64,000 nucleotides of DNA, taken from an uncultured Eggerthellaceae bacterium (GTDB lineage: Bacteria; Actinomycetota; Coriobacteriia; Coriobacteriales; Eggerthellaceae). Position numbers and translations under genes: made by a program. The stretch lies in assembly GCA_958454405.1 (NCBI GenBank), contig CAUEBO010000007.1, positions 1 to 64,000 on the forward strand. The letters run 5' to 3'. Shown here in pieces: positions 34,149-42,511 of this stretch (the stretch's first letter is position 1; every line of letters starts with the position of its first letter). Below the pieces are notes generated by a model. It was not told the DNA's origin and made no database searches. It saw only the letters and a program-made list of their open reading frames with translations.

Positions 34149-35434
34149 CGCTTCCAGCCTTCCCGGCGGCGCTCCTCCTCGCGCGCGCGGGCGCGCAGCC
34201 GCACGAACTCGCTCGCCGCGCCCCGTCCGAACACGCCCACGTCGCGGCTTCCTGCGAAGGCGACGGCCACCGCGAGCGCCAGGTACGGGGCGGCGGCCAA
34301 GCCGAATATCTCCGCGCCCATGAAGAGCGCCGCAAGCGGGCAGCGGCTCGCGGCCGCGAAGAACGCCGCCAGCCCAAGCGCGGCCGAGAACGGCGCCGAA
34401 GCGCCCATGAGCCCGCCGAGCGAGCAGCCCAGAAGCGCGCCCACCGTGAACATGGGCATGATCTCGCCGCCCTTGAGCCCGAAGCCGAGCGCGAGCACGG
34501 TGAGGCCCGCTTTCACGGCGAAGTCCGCGCCGCCCGCATGGCCTGCGAGCGCCCCGCGCAGAAGCGGCATGCCCGTGCCCTCGAAGCCCTGCCACCCGAA
34601 CGCCAGCACCACGCCCGCGAACAGGAGCCCGCCCGCCACGGCGGCCAGCACAGGCCGCCCCACGTGGCTGCGCACGATGCGGCGCGCGCCGCGCAGCGCT
34701 GCCCCGAACACGGTGCCGGCCGCCCCGCACGCGAGCCCCACGAGCGCGCACTGCGCCACGAGCGGCCAGGAGAAGCCGGGCACGCCGACGCGGGGGATCG
34801 CATCTCCGATGCCCGTGATCCGCGCGAGCGCGAACGCGGTGAGAGATGCGAGCAGCAGCGTGGGCACGTGGCGCGCCACGGCCCTATCGAAGCGCGCGAG
34901 CTCCAGCACGAAGGCCGTGGAGCCGAGGGGCGCGAAGAAGAGCGCGCCGAAGCACGCCGCCATGCCGGCGGCCGCCGCGTAGCCGCGCGGGATGGCCGGC
35001 CGGCCCGCGCGTACGGGGGCCAGCTTAAACGGAAGCCCCACGAGCGCGCCGAGCGACGCGCCCATCTGCAGGGCTGCGGCCTCCTTGCCCACCGAGCCGC
35101 CGCCGAGCACCGTGAGGAACGTGCCCGCGAGGATGCCCGGCGCCAGCGCGGGCGGCACGCGGTCGTTTCGGCGCAGGCGGTCGACCATCGTGTCGGTGGC
35201 CAGGTGGGCGGGCAGCTTGAGCGCCCGGTACAGCAGCACGGAAGCCGCGCCGAGGACGGGCAGCAGCAGAAGGAGCCACGGGAAACGCGCTTGGAGCCGC
35301 ACGGCCAGGTCCACGGAGAGCGAGAGCGCGATGGAGGCCGCGGCGCCCACGACGCCCACCGCGAGCGCGAACAGGACGTGGCGCGCAGCCTGCGGCAGGT
35401 TGACGCCGCCGCCCGCCGACCCGCGCTCCTCCAT
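34145..35434 (-). CDS. ClC-family chloride channel/antiporter
   Basis: A 429-residue polytopic protein of the voltage-gated chloride channel family. Visible motifs: LTVLGGGSVGKEAAALQMG (gating Glu retained), FFAPLGSTAFVLELARFD, and LKGGEIMPMFTVGALLG. The classical GSGIP selectivity motif is not obvious. The start MEERGSAGGG (35434) follows GGAGGCGAGG; a longer in-frame start at 35554 is possible but adds a low-complexity stretch. It is translated just ahead of its gating-Glu-less paralogue, so the two may form a heterodimer, since ClC proteins act as dimers. Confidence 0.85.
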   Translation of the reverse strand: MEERGSAGGGVNLPQAARHVLFALAVGVVGAAASIALSLSVDLAVRLQARFPWLLLLLPVLGAASVLLYRALKLPAHLATDTMVDRLRRNDRVPPALAPGILAGTFLTVLGGGSVGKEAAALQMGASLGALVGLPFKLAPVRAGRPAIPRGYAAAAGMAACFGALFFAPLGSTAFVLELARFDRAVARHVPTLLLASLTAFALARITGIGDAIPRVGVPGFSWPLVAQCALVGLACGAAGTVFGAALRGARRIVRSHVGRPVLAAVAGGLLFAGVVLAFGWQGFEGTGMPLLRGALAGHAGGADFAVKAGLTVLALGFGLKGGEIMPMFTVGALLGCSLGGLMGASAPFSAALGLAAFFAAASRCPLAALFMGAEIFGLAAAPYLALAVAVAFAGSRDVGVFGRGAASEFVRLRARAREEERRREGWKR

Positions 35435-35605
35435 GTCCGCCTCGCCTCCGTCCGCCCTGGCCCATCCGCTCCATGATAGGGACCCCGGCGAAGACGCGCC
35501 GGGCGGCGAGACGAGCGTAACCGCGCTGCCACCGCTCCCTTGAGCGCCCGACACCGCGCGCCAGCTGAACGGCAGGCCGCGGCCTGCCGCACGCCCCGCG
35601 AAGCC

Positions 35606-37663
35606 TCACGCCGTCAGCCAGGCGGGCGGATCACCCCGATGGAGGACGGTGAGCTTGTGCAGCGCGCGGGTGACGGCCACGTAGAGCAGGTTGCGGTCGA
35701 AGTCGGCAGCGTACAGGCGCCGGTCGGCGTCGAGCACCACCACCTCGTCGAACTCGAGCCCCTTCGCCATGGTCACCGAGGCGATGGACGCGCCGCCGAG
35801 GTACCCGCCGCTCTCGGGCGCGAGCAGCTGCACGTCCCATCGGTCGCGCAGAAGCTCGTGGTAGCGGCGCGCCAGGTCGTCGGTCTTGCACACGATGCCG
35901 AGCGTCTTGCGGCCGCCCGCCTTAAACGCCGCCAGCGCCTCCTCTATGCGCGCGAGCACTTCGGCCGTGTTCGCGCACCCCACGATGCGCGGCTCCTCGC
36001 CGTGGCGCTCCACCGCTTCCAAGCCGGAGACGGGCTTCACCCGCCGCGCCAGCGCCATGATCTCGCAGGTCGACCGGTAGCTGCGCATGAGCTTCGCCAC
36101 GCGGGCCCCTCCGTAGACGGCCGCAACGTCCGCGAGCTCCGAGCGGTTGCCGTCGTCGACCGTCTGATGGAAGTCGCCCAGCACGGTCTTCTCACAGGGG
36201 AACATCCGGGCCACGGCGCGATGCTGCACGGGGGTCAGGTCCTGCATCTCGTCCACCACGAGGTGCTTGACCTCCGCGAAGGCCCCCACGCCCCGGAAGG
36301 CGGCGCGGCACAGCACGAGGGGGCACGCGTCCTCCCATTCCACCCTCCGCCCGGCCGACAGCTTCAGCAGATCCGCCTCGCCGCGCTCGCGTAGGAACAG
36401 GCGGTAGAGCGCGAGCTCGTCCTTCGCCCGCAGCATGCCCGCCAGCTTGCGGCGCACCTCGCCTTTCGCAGGCAGGGCGAGCCAGTCGCGCCCCACCGCG
36501 CGGGCGTCGAGGTCCCGCGCCACGTCGCCGGCCACAAGGGCGATCCGCTCGAATGCGGGCAGGCCGCCGTAGCGCCGGTAGCGCTCCTCCAGCCAAGCGC
36601 CCTCCACGACCCGGCGGCCGAAGGCGATGTCGGCCCCTTGGAACAGGTCGTCGGCCGCGCGGGAGAGGAAGGCTTCGAGCTCCCGAGCGAACGCGACCTC
36701 GCCCTTGCGCCGCGCGCGGCGGCGATGGCCCTCGTCGGTGTCGTCCACGGCCGACCGGGGCGCTTCCACGGACACCGAGCCTCCCAGCTCCTTTTCCACC
36801 GCCTCGCGCAGGCTCAGGTTGACGATGGGCTCCTCCCCCAGCTCCGGCAGCACGCGCGACACGTAGTCGGAGAACACCCGGTTCGGCGAGAGGATGGCCA
36901 CCGATTTCGACGTCAGGCGTCCGCGCTGGCGGTAGAGCAGGTAGGCCACCCGATGCAGCGCGATGGACGTTTTGCCCGATCCCGCCACGCCCTGGATGAC
37001 CAGGGTGCCGGAGTCCTCGTCGCGGATGAGCGCGTTCTGCTCCTTTTGGATGGAGGCGACGATGGATCGCATCTCGCCGTCCGACGTGCGGGAAAGCTCG
37101 TACTGCAGCACGTCGTCGCGCACGCTCGAGCCGCTGTCCACCGCGTGGACGAGTTGTCCTTCCTCAACCGTTATCTGCCGCTTGAGCGCGAGCGTGCCCT
37201 CGACGCGTCCCGAAGGCGCGTCGAAATGCGCCGGCCCGGGCTCGAAGTCGTAGAACAGGCCCGCCACGGGCGACCGCCAGTCCGACACGACGGCCCGCCC
37301 GCCGAAGCTGAACGAGAACCTCCCCACGTAGCTCGCCGTAGGAGCGGCCCCCTCGCCTGCCACGAAATCGACGCGCGCGAAGTACGGCGAGTCGAGCAGC
37401 TTGCGCAGGCGCTCGGCGGCATAGTGCGACTGCACCGCGCGGCGATCCTCCTCGTTCAGCGCAAGCTCGTTTTGGAAGCTCTCGCTCGGGTCGATCTCAC
37501 CCCGGTACTCGGCCAGGTAGCGCTTGGCCTCGCGGTACCCTCCCTCGATCCGCTCGTGCAGCCCCTCGGCGCGCTCGAGGGCGTCGCGCAGCAGCTCGAG
37601 CGTCTCGGCGAGGCGCGCCCGCTCCTCGTCCACGATGCTCCCGTTCTCGGACTTTTCGCTCAT
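35606..37663 (-). CDS. helD: HelD-like UvrD-family helicase
   Basis: A 685-residue superfamily-1 helicase of the HelD type. It begins with a coiled coil (about residues 12-70, RARLAETLELLRDALERAEG), then Walker A VIQGVAGSGKTSIALHRVAY, Walker B LVVDEMQDLTPVQHRA and late motifs VTMAKGLEFDEVVVLDAD and NLLYVAVTRALHKLTVL. HelD proteins pull stalled RNA polymerase off DNA, and some actinobacterial ones protect against rifamycins. GGAGG nine bases upstream supports the start. Its ATG overlaps the stop of the AraC-acetyltransferase gene by one base. Confidence 0.88.
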   Translation of the reverse strand: MSEKSENGSIVDEERARLAETLELLRDALERAEGLHERIEGGYREAKRYLAEYRGEIDPSESFQNELALNEEDRRAVQSHYAAERLRKLLDSPYFARVDFVAGEGAAPTASYVGRFSFSFGGRAVVSDWRSPVAGLFYDFEPGPAHFDAPSGRVEGTLALKRQITVEEGQLVHAVDSGSSVRDDVLQYELSRTSDGEMRSIVASIQKEQNALIRDEDSGTLVIQGVAGSGKTSIALHRVAYLLYRQRGRLTSKSVAILSPNRVFSDYVSRVLPELGEEPIVNLSLREAVEKELGGSVSVEAPRSAVDDTDEGHRRRARRKGEVAFARELEAFLSRAADDLFQGADIAFGRRVVEGAWLEERYRRYGGLPAFERIALVAGDVARDLDARAVGRDWLALPAKGEVRRKLAGMLRAKDELALYRLFLRERGEADLLKLSAGRRVEWEDACPLVLCRAAFRGVGAFAEVKHLVVDEMQDLTPVQHRAVARMFPCEKTVLGDFHQTVDDGNRSELADVAAVYGGARVAKLMRSYRSTCEIMALARRVKPVSGLEAVERHGEEPRIVGCANTAEVLARIEEALAAFKAGGRKTLGIVCKTDDLARRYHELLRDRWDVQLLAPESGGYLGGASIASVTMAKGLEFDEVVVLDADRRLYAADFDRNLLYVAVTRALHKLTVLHRGDPPAWLTA

Positions 37664-38541
37664 CAGACGTCGCCTCCTTCTTGGTCCTCTTCCCGGTATG
37701 CGTCGGCGCGAAGCACGAAGCGCTGAACGGGGTAGCCGAACTCCTCCGCTTCCTCGGCCTCCTCGAAGCCGATCTCCTCGAGGCGGCGGCGATGGCCCGT
37801 GTCGGCGCGGTCGCCCGCCCGGTACGTCGTTATGGCCAGGTCGCGCCCCGGCGCCTCGGCCCGCACGGCGTCGACGAGCGCCCGCGCCACGCCCGAGGCG
37901 CGGCGATGCTGCGGATGCACCGCCAGAAAGTCGATGCAGCCGCGCTCCCTCGTGAAGGCCGCCGCTCCCGCGAGGGACGCCGAGCCCGGCTCGCGCGCGA
38001 CGAGCGCGCAGCCGCGGTCGATGGCGCGGCGCAGCCACGCCTCGTGCTGCCCCTCGTCAAGGCAGGGGAAGTTGTCCACAGCGAGGCGCAGGAGTTCCAT
38101 CCACGCCGCCACGTCGGAGGGCGTCGCGCGCTCGACCGTCCAGTCGCCCGCGCCCCTCCCCGCCCGCAGCGCCGAGGCGCGCAGGCTGAACGGCAGCTGG
38201 AGCGGATAGAACGAGCCGCGCGCTCTGAACCGCGCGGGAGGAACCTTGTAGAGCGCCGCGAACGCCGCGGAGAACGTCTGCTGGCTGTCGTAGCCGGCCG
38301 CGCGGGCGATGTCCACGATGGGACGCTCCGAGCGCGCAAGCGCGCACGCGGCCTCCGTCAGGCGCCGCCGCGAGACGTAGTCGTGGACGGTCATGCCCGT
38401 CACCTCGCCGAACAGGCGATGCAGATGGAATTTCGAGTATCCGGCGGCGCGCGCGACCTCGTCCAGATCGAGCCTCCCGCCCAAATGCGCTTCGATGTGC
38501 TCTATGGCCCGCTCCACTGCGCGCAGGTTCGCCGATTCCAT
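37663..38541 (-). CDS. AraC-family regulator fused to a GNAT acetyltransferase domain
   Basis: A 292-residue two-domain protein. Residues 1-105 are an AraC DNA-binding domain (LDEVARAAGYSKFHLHRLFG, then IVDIARAAGYDSQQTFSAAF). After a linker, residues about 130-275 are GNAT-like (DVAAWMELLRLAVDNFPCL, then IDFLAVHPQHRRASGVARAL, the acetyl-CoA loop). Ligand binding or acetylation may control DNA binding; the target genes are unknown. Its TGA overlaps the ATG of helD, so the two are coupled and may respond to the same stress. Confidence 0.85.
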   Translation of the reverse strand: MESANLRAVERAIEHIEAHLGGRLDLDEVARAAGYSKFHLHRLFGEVTGMTVHDYVSRRRLTEAACALARSERPIVDIARAAGYDSQQTFSAAFAALYKVPPARFRARGSFYPLQLPFSLRASALRAGRGAGDWTVERATPSDVAAWMELLRLAVDNFPCLDEGQHEAWLRRAIDRGCALVAREPGSASLAGAAAFTRERGCIDFLAVHPQHRRASGVARALVDAVRAEAPGRDLAITTYRAGDRADTGHRRRLEEIGFEEAEEAEEFGYPVQRFVLRADAYREEDQEGGDV

Positions 38542-38688
38542 GCCCCTCCTTCCGTTTCGACTCGATGCTCCATTGAACCAGAACGGCCCGCGGCGCGTCT
38601 CTACTTTTCTTGCTCTGTTGCCGAAACCGGAAGGAATGCGAAAGGCGCATCAAAAATCGTCGACGCGCACCCTTCGCGACCGCCCTGT

Positions 38689-38785
38689 AGGGCAAGGGCT
38701 CAGCCCTTGCCCTGCCAGTCCAGCGAAGCGGCACTTCCGATAGCCCCGTGAGCGTCTGATGAGCGGGGCGGGGCTTCCCCCGCCC
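38689..38785 (-). terminator. Two hairpins after the ABC-2 permease gene
   Basis: Directly after the permease stop (38786) a GGGCGGGG/CCCCGCCC stem with a four-base loop occupies 38766-38785. Further on, a perfect 11-bp stem AGGGCAAGGGC/GCCCTTGCCCT with a three-base loop lies at 38689-38713. Neither has a T-run. Together they probably end the GntR-ABC transcript. Confidence 0.55.
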
Positions 38786-39460
38786 TCAGCGCACCTCGTA
38801 GCGGCGCGAGGCCGCCCAGGTCACCAGCAGGCCGAGCGCGGTCACTGCGGCGAAAAAGACGAAGGGGTTCGCCAAGCTCGCTCCCGGAGCCAAGCCGAAC
38901 AACCAAGACGTCACGTTGGAAATCGTCCATGGGCTGAATTGGCTCGACACAACGAGGAGGATGGCGATGGCCGCCACAACAACGCTCCGCGTGCTGAAGC
39001 GCATCTGCAGGGCCGCGAACGCAAGACCCACCGCGGAAGCTGCCGCGCAACCCAGGAACATGAACAGGAAATCGAGCAGCGGGCCGTTCTGAGGACCGTA
39101 GGCCATCAAGAACAGGGACTGGTTGAGCGCCCACTGGGGAATCACCGCCGCGCACACGGCCTCAACGAGGGCGAGGAGCAAACAGGCCGCCGCGAAGGAC
39201 GCCGCCGTGCTCGCCAGCACCTGCGAGCGCGTGAGCCCCATCCGCAGCAGGAACCTCGCATCGCCCGCGTAGACGGACAGCGCGAGCAGCGGCATGAAGA
39301 CATAGGGCAAAATCCCCATCGCCGACACCATGAAATGCGCCTCGTTCGCCATGGAAAACAGCGCCACAACCAGGACGATGGACCCTATCACCAGGCAGAA
39401 CACCGCCGCGCACTGCACGAGCTCGACCGCTTGGTAGCGGATGGCCGCTTTGAGTTTCAT
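38786..39460 (-). CDS. ABC-2 type transporter permease
   Basis: A 224-residue membrane protein with about six hydrophobic segments (CAAVFCLVIGSIVLVVALFS; SVVVAAIAILLVVSS; FFAAVTALGLLVTW) and the family phrase RFLLRMGLTRSQVLASTAAS. It is the membrane partner of the ATPase starting at 40322, four bases downstream of it. The substrate is unknown; GntR(YtrA)-type systems of this layout often respond to cell-wall antibiotics. Confidence 0.82.
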   Translation of the reverse strand: MKLKAAIRYQAVELVQCAAVFCLVIGSIVLVVALFSMANEAHFMVSAMGILPYVFMPLLALSVYAGDARFLLRMGLTRSQVLASTAASFAAACLLLALVEAVCAAVIPQWALNQSLFLMAYGPQNGPLLDFLFMFLGCAAASAVGLAFAALQMRFSTRSVVVAAIAILLVVSSQFSPWTISNVTSWLFGLAPGASLANPFVFFAAVTALGLLVTWAASRRYEVR

Positions 39461-39464
39461 GAGG

Positions 39465-40322
39465 TCACTCCCCTTTCCCGGTCAGTTCCACGAACAGCTT
39501 CTGCAGGCTCATGGGCGCCACGTCCAGCCGGTCGGTCAAGCGCTCGCGCATGGGCTCGCCCTGCACGTACGCCATCGCCAGGTTGCCCAGCTCGTCGATG
39601 CCGAGCACCTCGAGCCCCTCGCAGTACGCCCGCACGTCCTCCGCGCGCCCCGACACGCTGTAGCCGCTCGCGCGCAGCTCGTCGGCCGAAGCCTCCATGA
39701 GCAGCCGCCCCTCGTCGATGATGACGACGCGCTCCACGAGGGTCGCCACCTCCTCGATGAGGTGGGTGGCCACGACCACCGCGCGCCCGCGCTCGAGGTA
39801 GTCCTCCATCAGAAGCCGGTAGAACAGGTCGCGGTGGGCGGCGTCGAGTCCCAGCACCGGCTCGTCGAGCAGCAGGTAGTCCACGTCGAGCGAGAGCGCC
39901 ATCACCAGCTGGCAGATGGAGCGGTAGCCGGTGGAGAGCGCGCCCGTCTTCGCCTTCACGTCCAGCTCGAACATCTTGGCGAGCCGCAGCGCGCGCTTCG
40001 CGTCGAACCCCTCGTGGAAGCGCCACATATGCCCGATAAGGTCGTCCACGTGCATGGATGCGGGGATCATCTGCACGTCGCCCGTGCAAAACACCTTCGC
40101 CAGCGCACGGGGGTTGTCCGTGACGAGCTCGCCGTCCACGAGCACCTGCCCGCTCGTGGGGATCAGGCGGTTCGACGCGATGCCCAGAAGCGTGGTCTTG
40201 CCCGCGCCGTTGCGGCCCAAGAGCGCATGGATCTTGCCGTATTCGAAGGACAGCGTCACGTCGTCGAGCGCCGTCGTTTTGCCGAAGCGCTTCGTCAGAT
40301 GCTCGGCTCGCAGCTCACGCAT
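39465..40322 (-). CDS. ABC transporter ATP-binding protein (YtrB-like)
   Basis: A 285-residue ATPase: Walker A LLGRNGAGKTTLLGIASN, degenerate signature TGALSTGYRSICQLVMALS, Walker B YLLLDEPVLGLDAAHRD. The start MRELRAEHLTKRF at 40322 lies inside the end of the GntR gene (8-base overlap), with AAGGG upstream. A decayed copy of part of this gene, including the STGYRSICQLV region, lies at 44002-44148. Confidence 0.9.
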   Translation of the reverse strand: MRELRAEHLTKRFGKTTALDDVTLSFEYGKIHALLGRNGAGKTTLLGIASNRLIPTSGQVLVDGELVTDNPRALAKVFCTGDVQMIPASMHVDDLIGHMWRFHEGFDAKRALRLAKMFELDVKAKTGALSTGYRSICQLVMALSLDVDYLLLDEPVLGLDAAHRDLFYRLLMEDYLERGRAVVVATHLIEEVATLVERVVIIDEGRLLMEASADELRASGYSVSGRAEDVRAYCEGLEVLGIDELGNLAMAYVQGEPMRERLTDRLDVAPMSLQKLFVELTGKGE

Positions 40323-40686
40323 GGTCGTATCCCTTCTCGATAAGGCTGACAACCTGGTCCTTCGTCAGTCCGAGCTTCTTCGCCTCGGCCACGAGGGCCG
40401 CCACGTAGCGCTCGTCGAAGGCGCTGCGGCGCTTCGCGCGCACCTTCTCGGCGGCTCCTTCCTGCACGTACATGCCCATCCCCCTTCTCTTGTAGATGAT
40501 GCCCTCATCCACGAGGATGTTCATGCCCTTGAGGACGGTGTGCGGGTTGATGCCGAGCAACGCCGAGAGCTCGTTGGTCGAAGGGATGCGGTCCTCTTCG
40601 GCGTAGACGCCGGTGAAAACGTCCTCCTCGATCTGCTCGGCAATCTGGATGAACAGGGGAACATCACGCCCTGGATCGATGTCCAC
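40315..40686 (-). CDS. GntR-family (YtrA subfamily) transcriptional regulator
   Basis: A 123-residue regulator with an N-terminal winged helix (DVPLFIQIAEQIEEDVFTG, then IPSTNELSALLGINPHTVLKGM) and the short C-terminal tail of the YtrA group. It uses a GTG start at 40686, after GGAGGAGG about 11 bases upstream. It heads the operon with the ATPase and permease, and probably represses it through the palindrome at 40724-40745. Confidence 0.9.
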   Translation of the reverse strand: MDIDPGRDVPLFIQIAEQIEEDVFTGVYAEEDRIPSTNELSALLGINPHTVLKGMNILVDEGIIYKRRGMGMYVQEGAAEKVRAKRRSAFDERYVAALVAEAKKLGLTKDQVVSLIEKGYDHA

Positions 40687-40723
40687 GATGCCTTGCGCCT
40701 CCTCCCCGCCTTCTTGTTTGCTA

Positions 40724-40778
40724 GTTTGTTACTCTAGTAACTAACTGACATTCTAAATACGAGCTGGCGGAATGTCAA
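40724..40778 (-). promoter_or_regulatory. GntR operon promoter with palindromic operator
   Basis: On the minus strand, a perfect TTGACA (40778-40773) and TAGAAT (40755-40750) are 17 bases apart. Just downstream, 40724-40745 is a palindrome with 10-base arms and one mismatch around a two-base centre; its core is GTTACT-CT-AGTAAC. The position over the start of transcription suits autorepression by the GntR protein. Confidence 0.7.
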
Positions 40779-40798
40779 GCGAGGAGGGAGGATGAAAC

Positions 40799-40821
40799 GG
40801 GCGCGTCAGATCGACGCGCCC
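40799..40821 (-). terminator. Hairpin after the first CrtI-like gene
   Basis: A perfect 9-bp stem GGGCGCGTC/GACGCGCCC with a five-base loop, about 65 bases past the stop of the oxidoreductase at 40888. No T-run. Confidence 0.55.
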
Positions 40822-40839
40822 GAACGTCAAACGAACAAG

Positions 40840-40855
40840 TGTTTCACGTGAAACG
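40840..40855. promoter_or_regulatory. parS-like site (15 of 16)
   Basis: The sequence TGTTTCACGTGAAACG matches the ParB-binding consensus TGTTTCACGTGAAACA at 15 of 16 positions. It lies 33 bases past the stop of the CrtI-like gene, between it and the hairpin at 40799-40821. A perfect copy lies at 42460-42475. Confidence 0.65.
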
Positions 40856-40887
40856 ATCCATTGAAAGCTGCAGAACCGCCCTGCGCC

Positions 40888-42507
40888 CTATCGCGCCCCT
40901 TGGAACACCGTGTCCGTGTCGCGGCACAGATGCTGAACGGCGGTGCGCGCGGTCTCGACCGCGGTGGGCAGGCCGCCGGGAGCGGTTATGCGCTGGCCCG
41001 CGAAGTACACGTCGACGATGCTCTCGGGCTTCGAGGGGTAGCTGCGCGTCTTCCCGCCCGGCACCATGTTCGACATCCACGAGCCCTTGTACGAATGCAG
41101 GTACCGCTCGTAGGTGAGCGGCGTGGCCACGTCCCACACCTCCACCTTGCCCTCCGCCTGCGGGTACTTCTTCGACACGGCGGCGATCACCGCTTCGGCC
41201 AGCGCGCGCTTCTCCTGCGCGTAGGTGCCGTCATCGCGGCGCGCGGCCCACCAATCGTACGTGTCGCCGTTCATGAACAGCGTCACCGCCGTGCAGCCTT
41301 CGGGCGCGTAGCCCTCGTAGGAGGCGTAGTTGTTGATGGCCAGGGTATCGTGGCGCTGCCCTCCGCAGAAGACGGGCTCGTCCACGGGAAAGCCCACGCT
41401 TTCGGGCACGTCCGAGAGGTCGGCGCGCACGCCCAGGCACACGAACGTGTCGAGGATCGGCGAGACGCTCTCCCGCAACTCGTGCGCCCACCCCTCGGCC
41501 AGCGGAGGGTCGAACAGCTCGTCCACGGCCATGCGCAAATCCTGCGTCACGATCACAGCATCGAAGGTGCGCTCCTCGCCGTTCACGACGACTCCCGTCG
41601 CCCGACCGTCCTCCATCGCCACGCGGTCGACGAGGCTGCGGTACTCGATCGTGCCGCCCAGCCCCTCAAAGGTCTCCGCCATGCGCCGCGCCATGGCCAG
41701 CGAGCCGCCGAGCGGGTAGCCGCCGTCGCCCGAAGCGAGCGTCGCGAGCGTGAAGGCGAGGCCCACTGCGCTCATGTCCTCGCCCACCATGCTGCTGAAC
41801 AGGGTGCGCAGAAGCGGGCTCGAGAACCGCTCCGCGAAGGCGCGGGCGGTCTGGTTCGCGTAGAAGGGCATGCGCGCCATCGACGGCAGCATGGCCAGCA
41901 GGGCGAGGAGGCTCGTCGAACGCTTGGAGGCCACCTTCACGCCCTTGAGGTCGGTGATGGGCATCTGCATCTTCGTGAACTTCCTCACGTCGCGCATGAG
42001 GCGCCGAATTTCCCGCTCGTCCTCGGGCGCGACGTCGATCAAGTGCGCCTCCAGCCGGTCGATGTCGCGGTACAAGAAGACGGTGCGCCCCTCGAACTCG
42101 TAGGCGAGGAAGGGGTCGCGGTTGTAGATGGGCACGTCGGCGTTGAGCGCGCCGACCTCGTTCCATACCGCGTTGAGCGCCGTCTCGGGAGACGAGCCTG
42201 TCAGCCAGTGCATGCCGCCCTCGAAGAGGTACCCCTTGCGGCTCCAGCTGGTGGAGGCCCCGCCGGGGATGACATGCGACTCGAAGATGGTCGCGTCGAA
42301 GCCGCTCTGGCGCGCGTACACGCCCGCCGCGAGCCCCGCGATGCCCGCCCCCACGATGGCGACGCGCTTCGGCGAAGCGCCCGCAATGCCCTCAGCGCCC
42401 GCGATGCTCGCCGCTTCCGTCCGGCGCACCGCCGACGCAGCCGCCATTTCCCCACCCAATGTTTCACGTGAAACATTCGTTCGTTTCTTGTTCTCGTTCT
42501 CCGTCAT
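40888..42507 (-). CDS. FAD-dependent oxidoreductase, CrtI/phytoene-desaturase-like
   Basis: A 539-residue flavoprotein. The N-terminal dinucleotide fold reads VAIVGAGIAGLAAGVYARQSG, followed by GGASTSWSRKGYLFEGGMHW, and the C-terminal FAD contact is VYFAGQRITAPGGLPTAVET. The family includes carotenoid desaturases and saturases; no carotenoid genes are nearby, so the substrate is unknown. Start MTENENKKRT (42507) follows GGTAGGGG. Codons 11-17 (NVSRETL) are encoded by a perfect parS site. It lies 4 bases downstream of a tetR gene, its likely regulator. A paralogue is at 44189. Confidence 0.85.
   Translation of the reverse strand: MTENENKKRTNVSRETLGGEMAAASAVRRTEAASIAGAEGIAGASPKRVAIVGAGIAGLAAGVYARQSGFDATIFESHVIPGGASTSWSRKGYLFEGGMHWLTGSSPETALNAVWNEVGALNADVPIYNRDPFLAYEFEGRTVFLYRDIDRLEAHLIDVAPEDEREIRRLMRDVRKFTKMQMPITDLKGVKVASKRSTSLLALLAMLPSMARMPFYANQTARAFAERFSSPLLRTLFSSMVGEDMSAVGLAFTLATLASGDGGYPLGGSLAMARRMAETFEGLGGTIEYRSLVDRVAMEDGRATGVVVNGEERTFDAVIVTQDLRMAVDELFDPPLAEGWAHELRESVSPILDTFVCLGVRADLSDVPESVGFPVDEPVFCGGQRHDTLAINNYASYEGYAPEGCTAVTLFMNGDTYDWWAARRDDGTYAQEKRALAEAVIAAVSKKYPQAEGKVEVWDVATPLTYERYLHSYKGSWMSNMVPGGKTRSYPSKPESIVDVYFAGQRITAPGGLPTAVETARTAVQHLCRDTDTVFQGAR
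42460..42475. promoter_or_regulatory. parS site, perfect match
   Basis: TGTTTCACGTGAAACA is identical to the consensus 16-bp ParB-binding palindrome. It lies inside the 5' coding region of the CrtI-like gene (codons 11-17). parS sites usually cluster near oriC and nucleate ParB spreading and SMC loading. Confidence 0.8.
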
Positions 42508-42511
42508 GCCC

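Noticed and set aside
40839..41117. Plus-strand frames starting MFHVK at about 40839 and 42459
   Set aside because: The MFHVK start is only the translation of the parS palindrome; the frames are antisense to the CrtI-like gene.
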